Origin: Saprospiraceae bacterium
GTDB taxonomy: Bacteria; Bacteroidota; Bacteroidia; Chitinophagales; Saprospiraceae
Direction of reading: 5' to 3'
NCBI GenBank assembly: GCA_016787575.1
Contig: JAEUUO010000009.1
Coordinates: 186,001 to 250,000 of the forward strand
DNA: 64,000 nt
Shown here: positions 41,988 through 51,438 of the stretch, one piece after another
Layout: each line of letters opens with the position of its first letter
Position numbering within the stretch: position 1 is the first letter of the stretch
The notes under the pieces: generated by a model
The model's database searches: none
What the model was told of the DNA's origin: nothing
What the model saw: only the letters and a program-made list of their open reading frames with translations
Made by a program: the position numbers and the translations under genes

Positions 41988-44240
41988 TTAGTTTTTTATA
42001 AATTTATAAGTTGACAGGCCATTTGGGGTATTAGTTTTTATAAAATAGATTCCAGATGTCAAATTATTTATATCAGTTGATGAACTGCTAACTAGCGTAC
42101 CTTGCAAATTATAAATAGTTACATTTAATTCTTGTCGGATCATTTGTTGCAATATATGATTGTCAATCGGTCTTGAATTAAATTGGTTTTCTCCTTCAGG
42201 ATTCCAGGACTTTTTATATTGATTACAACTTTTCCAATAACGACCTCTCCAGATACAATCTCCTTTGCGGACTTCAACTGTAAGTGTATTGTAATAGGAT
42301 CCCATCATCATTACATAGGCTCCGGCAGAACCTGTTGACCAACGTATTTGATATTGACTGGGATCGATTAGTTGACCATTTGTTTCAAATAATCCTACAA
42401 TAAACATACAGGAGCTGCTACATACTGATTGACAAATGATATCAGGATATACTAATTGATGTTCAACATCATAATCATCTTCGCAGGAAGAAAGTATAAA
42501 TTCCAATTCTTCACACGGTCCATGACATTCTAAATCAACTGTATCAGTAAGTTTGCGATTGCAAATATCTGCAAATTCAATGGTTTTGGGCAGTCCACTT
42601 TTCCAGGAATACATTTTAGACGTTAAACTAAAAACGTCCTTTTTAAATAACAAAATAGGATTTTGATTTATAAGACTGTATTCTGGATGATTAGAATTGG
42701 CAGTGATTTGCCAAAACAATTCATGCGTTCTGTTTTTAGGCTGAATGATTTGTTTAAAGGCATTTAAAGCAGTTACTTCAATCATTCCATTGGGCAAGCA
42801 TTTTTGTATAATTGTTATGCCGCATGAATCCAGCGTGCAATTTGTAACATTTATATTTATTGTATCTGTATGTTCGCACATGGCATCTTCATAATGGACC
42901 AAATATTTTGTAGATTGATTTGGACTTGCTTTAGGATTCGGACAAGCAGAACAGCTCAGGCCGTTAGTTGGTGACCAGGTATAATTGATAGCAGGATTGT
43001 AATTTTTAATTAACTCTATGCTGTCTCCTTTGCAAATAATGTGATTCAGAGAAATAAATTCAGGTTTAATGGTTTGAATGTATATTGATTTAAAAATAGT
43101 ATCATAACATGATTCTTTGGAGTGGATTACCAATCTGACATTAGCAATTCCTGAATCTGACAAGTAGAAAACTGGGTTTTTTAAATTTGACTGAAATTGG
43201 TTCGCATTATAAAAAACCGTCCATTGCCAAAAGTCAATAGTTGAAAATTGATCAGTAGATTCATCAATCAATTGCAACTCAACCGGATTTTTACAAGTGT
43301 TTATTGAATATCTGAAAGCTGCTTCCGGAACGGAATTGCATAAACGGACGTTGATTTGAAAATCACGGCGCAATACAGAAAGTAATTTACCATTGCGATA
43401 TTCCTCGACACAATATGCAACTAAATATTGTGCAATAATTGGAACAGCAAACCCACGCATAACTCCAGTTTTGGAATCAATGTTTAAGGCAGGCGTTCCT
43501 CCAATGAGATCGTTTAAAGTATAGTTTTGACTAAATAGTACTGGATCGAAGGGTGGTTTTGATGGAAAAGTTGGTCTTGGATTTTGAGGGGTTGCGCCCG
43601 TGTTTGGATTGCACAATGAATACACTAGAGAATCGCCTTCAGCATCCTTCGCAGCTAGATTAAATTCTATAGGCTGATTGCCACAAATATAAATTGGAGG
43701 ATATGGACTTAATACTGGGCTCGAATTACAAGCTAATAACGCTTCTTCAGTAATATGAACAGTATACGTCGCACCGGTATTTTCAGGATCTACAATATTG
43801 AGTATGGTTTTGTTTCTACAACACCGTTGATAAGCGAGAATATATCCACCTGCTATGAATGGTAATTCAATAGTATCTTTATAGGTAGTTGTATGTACAC
43901 ACACATCCCCTCCAACAATTCCACAATTTTTAAATACAACTTCATTTAAGGTATCATCTGCTCTGTAAAGCATATCCAGGCGGCCATTGTTTGTGATATT
44001 AATTTGACGTACACCTTTCGAATCAAATACACCTAAATAGGCTGGATCATCAAAGGGAGGTTGTCCGTTGATACAATCTCGCCTTACCGTCATGGTAATT
44101 TCATATTGATTATTGCCCAGACAGCGATAACTGATATCGCCACCAATTATATGGGTTGCCCTCAAATTAGAGCCAATTCCAATGAATATTATAAAAAGTA
44201 TCAGTGAATGCAAGCTTTGAGGGAGTCTTTTGAAGAGCAT
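41988..44240 (-). CDS. Secreted PKD-domain protein with T9SS sorting domain
   Basis: 750 residues, with signal sequence LHSLILFIIFIGIGSNLRAT. The mature N-terminus THIIGGDISYRCLGNNQYEI is the characteristic start of large Bacteroidota surface proteins related to gliding-motility adhesins. Conserved Cys pairs follow (AYQRCCRNKTI, PYPPIYICGNQPIEFNL). A PKD-like module lies in the middle (VELQLIDESTDQFSTIDFWQW). The C-terminus (VTIYNLQGTLVSSSSTDINN to TYKFIKN) is a T9SS type A sorting domain. It is likely exported and attached at the surface. Role in adhesion is inferred; there are no catalytic motifs. Confidence 0.87.
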   Translation of the reverse strand: MLFKRLPQSLHSLILFIIFIGIGSNLRATHIIGGDISYRCLGNNQYEITMTVRRDCINGQPPFDDPAYLGVFDSKGVRQINITNNGRLDMLYRADDTLNEVVFKNCGIVGGDVCVHTTTYKDTIELPFIAGGYILAYQRCCRNKTILNIVDPENTGATYTVHITEEALLACNSSPVLSPYPPIYICGNQPIEFNLAAKDAEGDSLVYSLCNPNTGATPQNPRPTFPSKPPFDPVLFSQNYTLNDLIGGTPALNIDSKTGVMRGFAVPIIAQYLVAYCVEEYRNGKLLSVLRRDFQINVRLCNSVPEAAFRYSINTCKNPVELQLIDESTDQFSTIDFWQWTVFYNANQFQSNLKNPVFYLSDSGIANVRLVIHSKESCYDTIFKSIYIQTIKPEFISLNHIICKGDSIELIKNYNPAINYTWSPTNGLSCSACPNPKASPNQSTKYLVHYEDAMCEHTDTININVTNCTLDSCGITIIQKCLPNGMIEVTALNAFKQIIQPKNRTHELFWQITANSNHPEYSLINQNPILLFKKDVFSLTSKMYSWKSGLPKTIEFADICNRKLTDTVDLECHGPCEELEFILSSCEDDYDVEHQLVYPDIICQSVCSSSCMFIVGLFETNGQLIDPSQYQIRWSTGSAGAYVMMMGSYYNTLTVEVRKGDCIWRGRYWKSCNQYKKSWNPEGENQFNSRPIDNHILQQMIRQELNVTIYNLQGTLVSSSSTDINNLTSGIYFIKTNTPNGLSTYKFIKN

Positions 44241-44421
44241 ACAATGAGGATTTGGTTAAGCCTATAAAGTTAAACGAACTAATGGAAGATTTGTGTAATG
44301 GCAACTAGATAATTATAGATCCTTTACCAGCGATTAATGTTGCCTGTAATATTTTTTATTGTTAAATGTTATTTCAATGGTATTTTTATTAATATTTGTA
44401 ACTTAGAGCGTAATCCAAACA

Positions 44422-45594
44422 ATGAAGATATTACAAATAGGATTTTTGTGCTGTTTTTTTATAAATGGGTCAATTGGGCAAGGCATTGTTGTAGATCATA
44501 ATTCTGTAGAGTTATTTGACAGCATTCCACAACAGTATAAAGAAGCTGCATCAAAAATGAACATGTTATTTATGGACCGTTCGGTTGGAGGAAATATTGA
44601 TGAATATTTAAATTGTCTTGCATCTCCCTGGAACACTGCCCGAAGCTTTTGTAAAAAATATGAGCACAAGGATTCAATTTATTCGGTCTCCCCTTCAGAA
44701 GTATTTTGGAATGGTATCTGGGATCGAAGCAATTGGAGATATGAATATTGGCCAAGTGCATGTTCAGAAGATGTCCAATGTTTCATAGATTTTATGCAAG
44801 CTCGAATGGATTCTTTTGAAGTAATGGGATGTCAGTTTAGTTATCTAGCTGTTACCCCGGGTTCTAAAATTGCTGATCCAGTCAATGGATTTTTTGGAAG
44901 CAAAATTTCGAGAAATCATGCAAGTGTTTACTCCAATTTTGCTATGAATAATCCAAATAAAAAAATAATTTGGTGGACCAGCTCTCTGGCAAGAGGGATA
45001 GGTACTGTTGAATCTGAAGCATTTAATAATCAGATGCGCAGCTATACAAAAAACAATCAGCTAATACTTTTTGATGTGGCAGATATCTTGTCACACAGTC
45101 CAGAGGGGACTCCTTGTTATGATAATAGGGACGGCATTGCTTATCAAACAGAAAATAATCCTGACGATGGATTAAATATACCGGCAATTTGTCCGCAGTA
45201 TACTACAGAAACTGAAGGCGGGCATCTGGGATCTATTTCTGCAGGTGGAATTCGTGTTGCAAAAGCATTTTGGGTACTAATGGCTCAAATTGCAGGATGG
45301 CAGAAAGTGACCAGTAAAACGTTTGAATCAAAAAATTTCAATCTAGTTTACTTTCCGGTTCCTACCAGTGATGAACTAGTATTAAGTATAAATGCCATTA
45401 ATTTAAATGCATCTGTGGAACTTTTTATTTATAATCTGGATGGAACAGTAATGAAATCTCAAACCAGTGAATCCAATAATGGTTCAAAGGAATTGATTCG
45501 GTTTTCGGTTTACGATATCCCAAATGGCCTGTACATTTTAAAAATTAGGCTGGGAGATTTTTACAAATCGATGAAAATTTCAATACTTCATTGA
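44422..45594 (+). CDS. Secreted SGNH-like protein with T9SS sorting domain
   Basis: 390 residues, signal peptide IGFLCCFFINGSIGQ. Early in the mature chain, NMLFMDRSVGGNIDEYLNCL resembles the block I region of SGNH-type hydrolases (small residues after a strand), and EGGHLGSISAGGIRVAKAFW near residue 280 could hold the catalytic His. The Ser/His assignment is uncertain, so activity is not claimed. The C-terminal about 80 residues (YFPVPTSDELVLSINAINLN to KSMKISILH) form a T9SS sorting domain. The next T9SS gene begins 14 bases downstream. Confidence 0.75.
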   Translation: MKILQIGFLCCFFINGSIGQGIVVDHNSVELFDSIPQQYKEAASKMNMLFMDRSVGGNIDEYLNCLASPWNTARSFCKKYEHKDSIYSVSPSEVFWNGIWDRSNWRYEYWPSACSEDVQCFIDFMQARMDSFEVMGCQFSYLAVTPGSKIADPVNGFFGSKISRNHASVYSNFAMNNPNKKIIWWTSSLARGIGTVESEAFNNQMRSYTKNNQLILFDVADILSHSPEGTPCYDNRDGIAYQTENNPDDGLNIPAICPQYTTETEGGHLGSISAGGIRVAKAFWVLMAQIAGWQKVTSKTFESKNFNLVYFPVPTSDELVLSINAINLNASVELFIYNLDGTVMKSQTSESNNGSKELIRFSVYDIPNGLYILKIRLGDFYKSMKISILH

Positions 45595-45608
45595 TATAAT
45601 TCTAAGTA

Positions 45609-46196
45609 ATGCGATTTAATCTAATTTGTTGCTTCTGGATTTATGCCTCGATTTGTATTGTAAATGCTCAGTCCGTTTTAAACTATTTTAACGCACAGGT
45701 TTTAAATGCACAGGTGGTATTAAATTGGGAAGTCCGAATTGGAAATACCTGCGATGGTATTGAAATTCAGCACAGTACGGATAGCATTTCTTTTGTAAAA
45801 ATTGGAGAAATTGCAGGTGTTTGTGGAAGTAAAATAGAAAATATCGCGTATCAGTTTATACATCCTTTTCCCCAAAAGAATCGTTTAAATTATTATCGAT
45901 TGGGTTTGGGTGGTTTTGGATATTCTGAGTTGGAAACAGTGGAAGTATTGGATTTTAAAAATGGATATATTTTAAGACCGAATCCGATAAAAGATAAAGT
46001 TCAACTAACATTTGAAAAAGACTTGGGTAAGTTTCAATTGCAAATTTTTGATTTACAAGGACAAATTGTATTAGAAGCAGAAGAGCAAGGTGCTTCCATT
46101 TATGTAAATACCATTGATTGGACTCCCGGCATCTATCTATTCGCCATTCAATCAAATAAAATACAAATTATCAACGGCCGGATAATTAAGTTATAA
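45609..46196 (+). CDS. Small T9SS sorting-domain secreted protein
   Basis: 195 residues. A signal peptide (FNLICCFWIYASICIVNAQS) is followed by a beta-sandwich-like domain (FNAQVLNAQVVLNWEVR, then ENIAYQFIHPFPQKNRLNYY) of the kind that often precedes T9SS tails. The C-terminus (YILRPNPIKDKVQLTFEKDL to NGRIIKL) is a T9SS type A sorting domain. It follows the SGNH-like gene by 14 bases and is probably co-transcribed. There is no catalytic motif; function unknown. Confidence 0.82.
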   Translation: MRFNLICCFWIYASICIVNAQSVLNYFNAQVLNAQVVLNWEVRIGNTCDGIEIQHSTDSISFVKIGEIAGVCGSKIENIAYQFIHPFPQKNRLNYYRLGLGGFGYSELETVEVLDFKNGYILRPNPIKDKVQLTFEKDLGKFQLQIFDLQGQIVLEAEEQGASIYVNTIDWTPGIYLFAIQSNKIQIINGRIIKL

Positions 46197-46257
46197 ATAA
46201 ACCATTGGTTTGAGTTGATTCAATTTGTTTCAATTACCGGCCAATATCTATATGAGT

Positions 46258-46668
46258 TTAGTCAATTTTAGTACTTTGTCTGGCCAGCAAGACCCAATGT
46301 TTGTGGAATTTTATCCAAACCTGGCATACATGTAATTTCAATTGAATTGCTTTTCCTTTTAAAATAACATCATGGATTGCCTGGAAACGAATTACAGCAT
46401 ACTTTTTTGAAACCTGGCATTGAAAACTATCTACCAGAATATTCTTATAAATTAAATATCCTGAAACATTGTTTTCAATAACTTCTTGCTTGTTTTCAAC
46501 CCATCCATTGGAATGACCATATGATAAAGATGGGTGCAAAAGCTTTACAAGCAGGAGGCTGTCTTTTTGAATTAGAGCTGAGTTTAAGGAACGAGCAGCT
46601 GAAATGAGCGGCTTCGAATCTTGAGACTGAGCATTTAAACAACAAATAAGCAGGATATATTTTAACAT
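46258..46668 (-). CDS. Secreted NTF2-like (DUF4440-type) protein
   Basis: 136 residues with a short signal sequence (MLKYILLICCLNAQS). The body matches the DUF4440/SnoaL-like cone fold: SAARSLNSALIQKDSLLLVKLLHPSLSYGHSNGW, with EVIENNVSGYLIYKNI, and the strand pair CQVWIKFHKHWVLLARQSTK at the end. Such proteins bind small ligands or act as isomerases, but no specific function can be given. It is monocistronic and convergent with the small T9SS gene. Confidence 0.8.
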   Translation of the reverse strand: MLKYILLICCLNAQSQDSKPLISAARSLNSALIQKDSLLLVKLLHPSLSYGHSNGWVENKQEVIENNVSGYLIYKNILVDSFQCQVSKKYAVIRFQAIHDVILKGKAIQLKLHVCQVWIKFHKHWVLLARQSTKID

Positions 46669-46850
46669 ATATTTTTTATTTAAATGTAAAGCTAAATAAA
46701 TGACTTAGATTGAAGGCATTTCAAATTTTTATACGCCTTAGGATTTGGCCAGTGTGTTCAATCAAAATTATATGTATCTTGGCTTAGAATTAATTTGATA
46801 TTTAATATATTTCAAATTTAAACTATTTTGGTCCTATATTAAATCAAGCA

Positions 46851-49800
46851 ATGAAAAAACAACTTGTCCTTTTATTCCTACTTTTTTACGCGTTTACTAG
46901 TTTTTGTCAGGTTAAAAATGATCGATTGCAAAATGCAAAATTTAAAAAGAATTCAACCGAATTATTTGACAAAGGTAATTTAGCGCGGATAAATTTTGAA
47001 AAGCTTCAATTAAATTTTACATCTATGGAGCTTGATTCTGCTGGTTACCCTAAAAGATTTGCTTGTAAAGCATCTTCTTCAACCAATAACCAAAACAAAA
47101 TTGCATATTGGGAGCAACATCTGACATCGTTATTGGGTTTATCAGATGAAAAAGGAATAAGCTATCAGAAAGTTACGGAAGCATACGACATACAAGGAGT
47201 ATGGCATGCAAAATTTGATCAATTTTATAATGGATTACCAGTTGAAGGTGGACAATATTTTATACATGAGTTTCTAGATCAACAGGTACTTGGCCATGGA
47301 AGAATCTTATTACCCGATTCGGGGATTGAAGCTACAATATTCGTCGATGATCTTAAAAAATACGCTGAGAATTTTTTTAGTTCAAAATTTTCAACGGTGG
47401 GAAAAATGGATCTTTCAAGTTTTCAATTGACCAATTGGTTTAATTCAAATAATAAGAGCTGGCATTTAATTTATAAAACATCAATTCTCTATAATGAATT
47501 TGAAAATTGGATGGTATATATAGATGCAAGAACCGGATTGGTTTTAAAATATTTAAAGACTCAATGTAGTTTTCATGCAGAAGATGGTCCTTGTACACCT
47601 ATAAATAACATGAAATATTTGGAATGCAACCAGAAATTTAATCTACAATATCATTCATCCGATTTTGCATTGGCCGGAGGAGAAACTACCATTGCGAAGG
47701 ATTTGAATGGAGTCGATCGAACAATCAATGTTTGGCGTGAAGGGGCTGATGTATATCTGATTGATGCATCTAAACCCATGTTTAAAGCTGGACAGTTTCA
47801 GCTTTCAAATCCAATCGGTGCAATCTGGACACTGGATGCCAAGAATTCTTTTAACCCATTTCCGGGAAAGGATCAAATAAGTTCGAAGACAAATAATTTT
47901 ACAACGGTTTCTGTTTCTGCACACCATAATGCTGGCGCTGTGTATGACTATTTTTATAATACACATGGTCGGAATTCAATAGATGGTAAAGGTACTACCA
48001 TTACTTCTTATGTAAATTTTGGACTCAATTATGTTGGTGCATTCTGGGCAAATGGGACCATTCATTATGGAAATGGAAATGTTTCCAAGGGGTATTACCA
48101 ATTTGCTAAAGGAATTGATATCAGTGCACATGAAATTTCACATGGAGTCATTGATGCTACTGCCGGTTTAGAATATGATGCCGAGACTGGTGCCATCAAT
48201 GAATCATTTGCAGATATATTTGGAGTGCTGGTAGACCGCAGTGATTGGACCCTTGGCGAAGACATTATTGTTCCTGGACATCCCATTCGACCCACGGGCG
48301 TAGAGCGCAATATGGCAGATCCCAATCAAGGATTACCAAAAGATAGCTTTCGAATTGGATGGCAACCTAAGCATGTTAATCAACAATATCATGGCTTGGA
48401 AGATGCAGGCGGTGTACATTGGAATAGTGGAATTCCAAATCACGCATTTTATTTATTTGTACAAGGATTGATTGCAAGTGCAGGAAACGAAGAAGCTGCA
48501 AAGCAACAAGCAGAAAAAATATATTATCATGCATTGAATTATTATCTAACCAGACAAGCTGATTTTAAAGATTTACGTGCAGCCATTGAGCAATCCTGTA
48601 AAGATTTATATGCAAACAATACAAATGTTTTGAATTCAGCAATGACAGCATTCGAGCAAGTGGGTATAACAAGCAGCAATAATCCGGGAGGTGGATTGTT
48701 TGATTTTTCTGAAAAGGATTTACCAGTAAACCCTGGGACTGAATTTGTGGTATGTACCCGTTTTAATGTAAATGCAAATCGGAACGAAGGAGTATATATT
48801 AGAGATCTGACAACACAGTCATTTCAACAGTTGAGTAATTTAAATATAGTAAGTAAACCTTCAGTAACTGATGATGGCAGCGATATTTATTTTGTTGCAA
48901 CAGACTTGAAAGTGTATCGTTTGCGGTACAACCCAAATACGTTTAAGTATGATCAAAGTTTACTGATAGATAATCCGGTATACCGAAACGTAAGCGTGTC
49001 AAAAGATGGTCGTTTTATTGGGCTGCTTGAGTTGCCTACTCAAAATAATAATAAACTTAAAGTACGTGATTTACTTACTCAGGAAGAACGTATATTTACT
49101 TTAACCAATACGGATTTACAAGTAGGATTGCAAAGCTCGACTGTTACACAAATTGGTTCGATGGATTTTGATCCAAGCGGACAATATATTATGTATGACT
49201 GTTTTAGTACCAATGTTATTGTTGGGGGAAATTCATTTCAACAATGGGATATTGGCGTCATTCGTTTTTGGGATGTTGTGATTGATCAATTTGGAGATGG
49301 CGCGATTGAAAAATTATTCAGGGCTCCATTAGCAGATATTAGCAATGATGTAGTTTATCAATTTAGAAATCCGGTATTTTCAAAAAATTCTCCGTATGTA
49401 TTGGCTTTTGATTTTTATTTAACTGACTTTGGAAACCAAACTTATGCAGGTAGCTTTGGAATTGTAGGCACAAATATCGAAAGAGGAGAATTAAAATATA
49501 TCCAACAAAAGCGTGTTGGATTAGCATATCCAAATTATTCTATGGAAGACGACAGTTTGAGTTTTGATGATGGATTTCAAACCCCAACCCGCCCCACCAG
49601 AATACATACAGTTGGATTGGCGGCATCTAAAATAGATTCGAGCGGAACATCCAGTCGTTTTCTAAATGGCTACCGCTGGGCAAGTCGTTTTGGAAATGGC
49701 AAACGAAAATTAATAAATTATTTTCCACATGCAGTGGAAGATCATTTTGTAACAGATGAAGATCAATTGCTTTCAACAAGTGTTGTCACCAATGATCTTC

Positions 49801-51431
49801 CAAGTAATGATGGATCGAATACCTGGAAATTAAAAGGAGCAAATGGAGGTGCACTGAAAGGTACTGTAACGATGATGCCCGATGGAAAATTTGAGTATAA
49901 ACCCGATGCTAATTATTTTGGAACCGATCAGTTTAAATATATTTTATGTGATGTGGATTCTGATTGTTCTGAGGCAACGGTTTTTATTGTTATAAATTCA
50001 ATAAATGATATACCCATTGCTGTTTCAGATAATTTTATAACAAATGAAGATCAGGATTTGAATGGCGATGTATCAACCAATGATCAAGCTTGTATTGACG
50101 GTGGAAATAAATGGAAACTAAAGGGAAGCAATGGCGGAGCCTTAAAGGGTGTAGTTAGTATGGATGTGGATGGTAAATTTAACTACAAGCCTGAGCCGGA
50201 TTTTCATGGTCAGGATGAATTTAGTTATACACTGTGTGATGTAGATGGTGATTGTTCTGAGGCTTTGGTTAAAATAGTAATTAATTCAACCAATGATTTT
50301 CCGACAGCCATTTCAGATAATTTTAGTTTAGATGAAGATCAGGAATTGAATGCTGATGTAGCATTAAACGATCAGGCAAGCCCGGATGGTGGAAATCAAT
50401 GGAAATTAAAAGGGTCCAATGGAGGTTCTTTAAAGGCAATTGTAACGATGGGATTGGATGGTAAATTTAATTACAAACCAGTTGCAAATTATTATGGAAT
50501 GGATGAATTTACTTATGAATTGTGTGATGTAAATAATGATTGTTCTCAAACAACCGTAAAAATTGTAATTAATTCTGTAAACGACTTTCCAATTGCTAAG
50601 GAGGATAATTATAGTTCTGATGAAGACCAGGAACTAATTGGTAATGTGAATTCCAATGATGTTTTAAGTCCGGATGGAGGAAATTTATGGAAATTAAAGG
50701 GAGCTAATGGCGGCGCTCAAAAGGGAGTTGTCATCTTGAATTCCGATGGTCAGTTTAGTTACAAGCCCGAGGCAAATTATTTTGGAACTGATCAATTTGT
50801 TTATCAATTGTGTGACGGTGAACAAGATTGTTCAGAAGCCTTGGTAAATATTGTCATTAATTCCGTAAATGATTTGCCGGTTGCTGCCAATGATCAATTC
50901 AGTACAAAACAAAATCTAACCTTGATTGGAGATGTTTCTCTCAATGATGTATCAAGTGGAGACGGGGGTAATTTATGGTTGTTGGTCGGCACAAATGGAG
51001 GCGCAGTGAATGGAACAGTTAGTTTAGATCCATTGGGTACCTTCAATTACCAGCCGAAGTTAGATTTTGTGGGAATGGATGAGTTTCAATACAAGATGTG
51101 TGATACGGATCCGGATTGCGTTACAGCAAAAGTTTTTATAAAAGTGGAACCATCAGTTGGTATAAAAGAGGAATTAGATCCAGTAAAAATTTCATTAAGT
51201 CCAAATCCTTTTCAAGATAAGCTTATAATAAAAATTGATTCTAAGACGAATTCAGTTGTTAAACTTGCATTTTTAAATGTACTTGGGCAAAGCATAGACC
51301 AGGAAGATTTTACTTTTAATTCAGGGCAACAAATTATTAATTTAAATACATATGAATTAAATGAAGGCATTTATTTATTGAGAATTCAAATTGAAAATCG
51401 GATGCATGTATTTAAGTTATTAAAGAAATAG
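46851..51431 (+). CDS. M4-family metallopeptidase with tandem Ig-like repeats and T9SS tail
   Basis: 1526 residues. Signal peptide, an FTP-type propeptide (about residues 60-220), then a thermolysin-like M4 domain. HEISH holds zinc ligands His427 and His431 with Glu428 catalytic; Glu451 in GAINESFADIFG is the third ligand. DAGGVHWNSGIPNHAFYLF holds the second-half His. A beta-propeller-like region follows (about residues 620-960), then five 96-residue repeats (49740-51179), and a T9SS type A sorting domain to the C-terminus. It should be a zinc endopeptidase exported to the surface. The stop lies 7 bases before the first TPR-CHAT gene, so both are probably on one transcript. Confidence 0.93.
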   Translation: MKKQLVLLFLLFYAFTSFCQVKNDRLQNAKFKKNSTELFDKGNLARINFEKLQLNFTSMELDSAGYPKRFACKASSSTNNQNKIAYWEQHLTSLLGLSDEKGISYQKVTEAYDIQGVWHAKFDQFYNGLPVEGGQYFIHEFLDQQVLGHGRILLPDSGIEATIFVDDLKKYAENFFSSKFSTVGKMDLSSFQLTNWFNSNNKSWHLIYKTSILYNEFENWMVYIDARTGLVLKYLKTQCSFHAEDGPCTPINNMKYLECNQKFNLQYHSSDFALAGGETTIAKDLNGVDRTINVWREGADVYLIDASKPMFKAGQFQLSNPIGAIWTLDAKNSFNPFPGKDQISSKTNNFTTVSVSAHHNAGAVYDYFYNTHGRNSIDGKGTTITSYVNFGLNYVGAFWANGTIHYGNGNVSKGYYQFAKGIDISAHEISHGVIDATAGLEYDAETGAINESFADIFGVLVDRSDWTLGEDIIVPGHPIRPTGVERNMADPNQGLPKDSFRIGWQPKHVNQQYHGLEDAGGVHWNSGIPNHAFYLFVQGLIASAGNEEAAKQQAEKIYYHALNYYLTRQADFKDLRAAIEQSCKDLYANNTNVLNSAMTAFEQVGITSSNNPGGGLFDFSEKDLPVNPGTEFVVCTRFNVNANRNEGVYIRDLTTQSFQQLSNLNIVSKPSVTDDGSDIYFVATDLKVYRLRYNPNTFKYDQSLLIDNPVYRNVSVSKDGRFIGLLELPTQNNNKLKVRDLLTQEERIFTLTNTDLQVGLQSSTVTQIGSMDFDPSGQYIMYDCFSTNVIVGGNSFQQWDIGVIRFWDVVIDQFGDGAIEKLFRAPLADISNDVVYQFRNPVFSKNSPYVLAFDFYLTDFGNQTYAGSFGIVGTNIERGELKYIQQKRVGLAYPNYSMEDDSLSFDDGFQTPTRPTRIHTVGLAASKIDSSGTSSRFLNGYRWASRFGNGKRKLINYFPHAVEDHFVTDEDQLLSTSVVTNDLPSNDGSNTWKLKGANGGALKGTVTMMPDGKFEYKPDANYFGTDQFKYILCDVDSDCSEATVFIVINSINDIPIAVSDNFITNEDQDLNGDVSTNDQACIDGGNKWKLKGSNGGALKGVVSMDVDGKFNYKPEPDFHGQDEFSYTLCDVDGDCSEALVKIVINSTNDFPTAISDNFSLDEDQELNADVALNDQASPDGGNQWKLKGSNGGSLKAIVTMGLDGKFNYKPVANYYGMDEFTYELCDVNNDCSQTTVKIVINSVNDFPIAKEDNYSSDEDQELIGNVNSNDVLSPDGGNLWKLKGANGGAQKGVVILNSDGQFSYKPEANYFGTDQFVYQLCDGEQDCSEALVNIVINSVNDLPVAANDQFSTKQNLTLIGDVSLNDVSSGDGGNLWLLVGTNGGAVNGTVSLDPLGTFNYQPKLDFVGMDEFQYKMCDTDPDCVTAKVFIKVEPSVGIKEELDPVKISLSPNPFQDKLIIKIDSKTNSVVKLAFLNVLGQSIDQEDFTFNSGQQIINLNTYELNEGIYLLRIQIENRMHVFKLLKK
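49740..51179 (+). repeat. Five 288-base in-frame repeats (Ig/cadherin-like modules)
   Basis: Unit starts are at 49740, 50028, 50316, 50604 and 50892, each exactly 288 bases (96 codons) apart. Conserved cores in each unit are WKLKG(S/A)NGGA, DGKFNYKP and LCDVDxDCSEA. The last unit is the most diverged (LLVGTNGGA). The domains probably act as a spacer stalk; the Asp-rich loops may bind calcium and the Cys pair may form a disulfide (inference). Confidence 0.93.
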
Positions 51432-51438
51432 AATTGAA

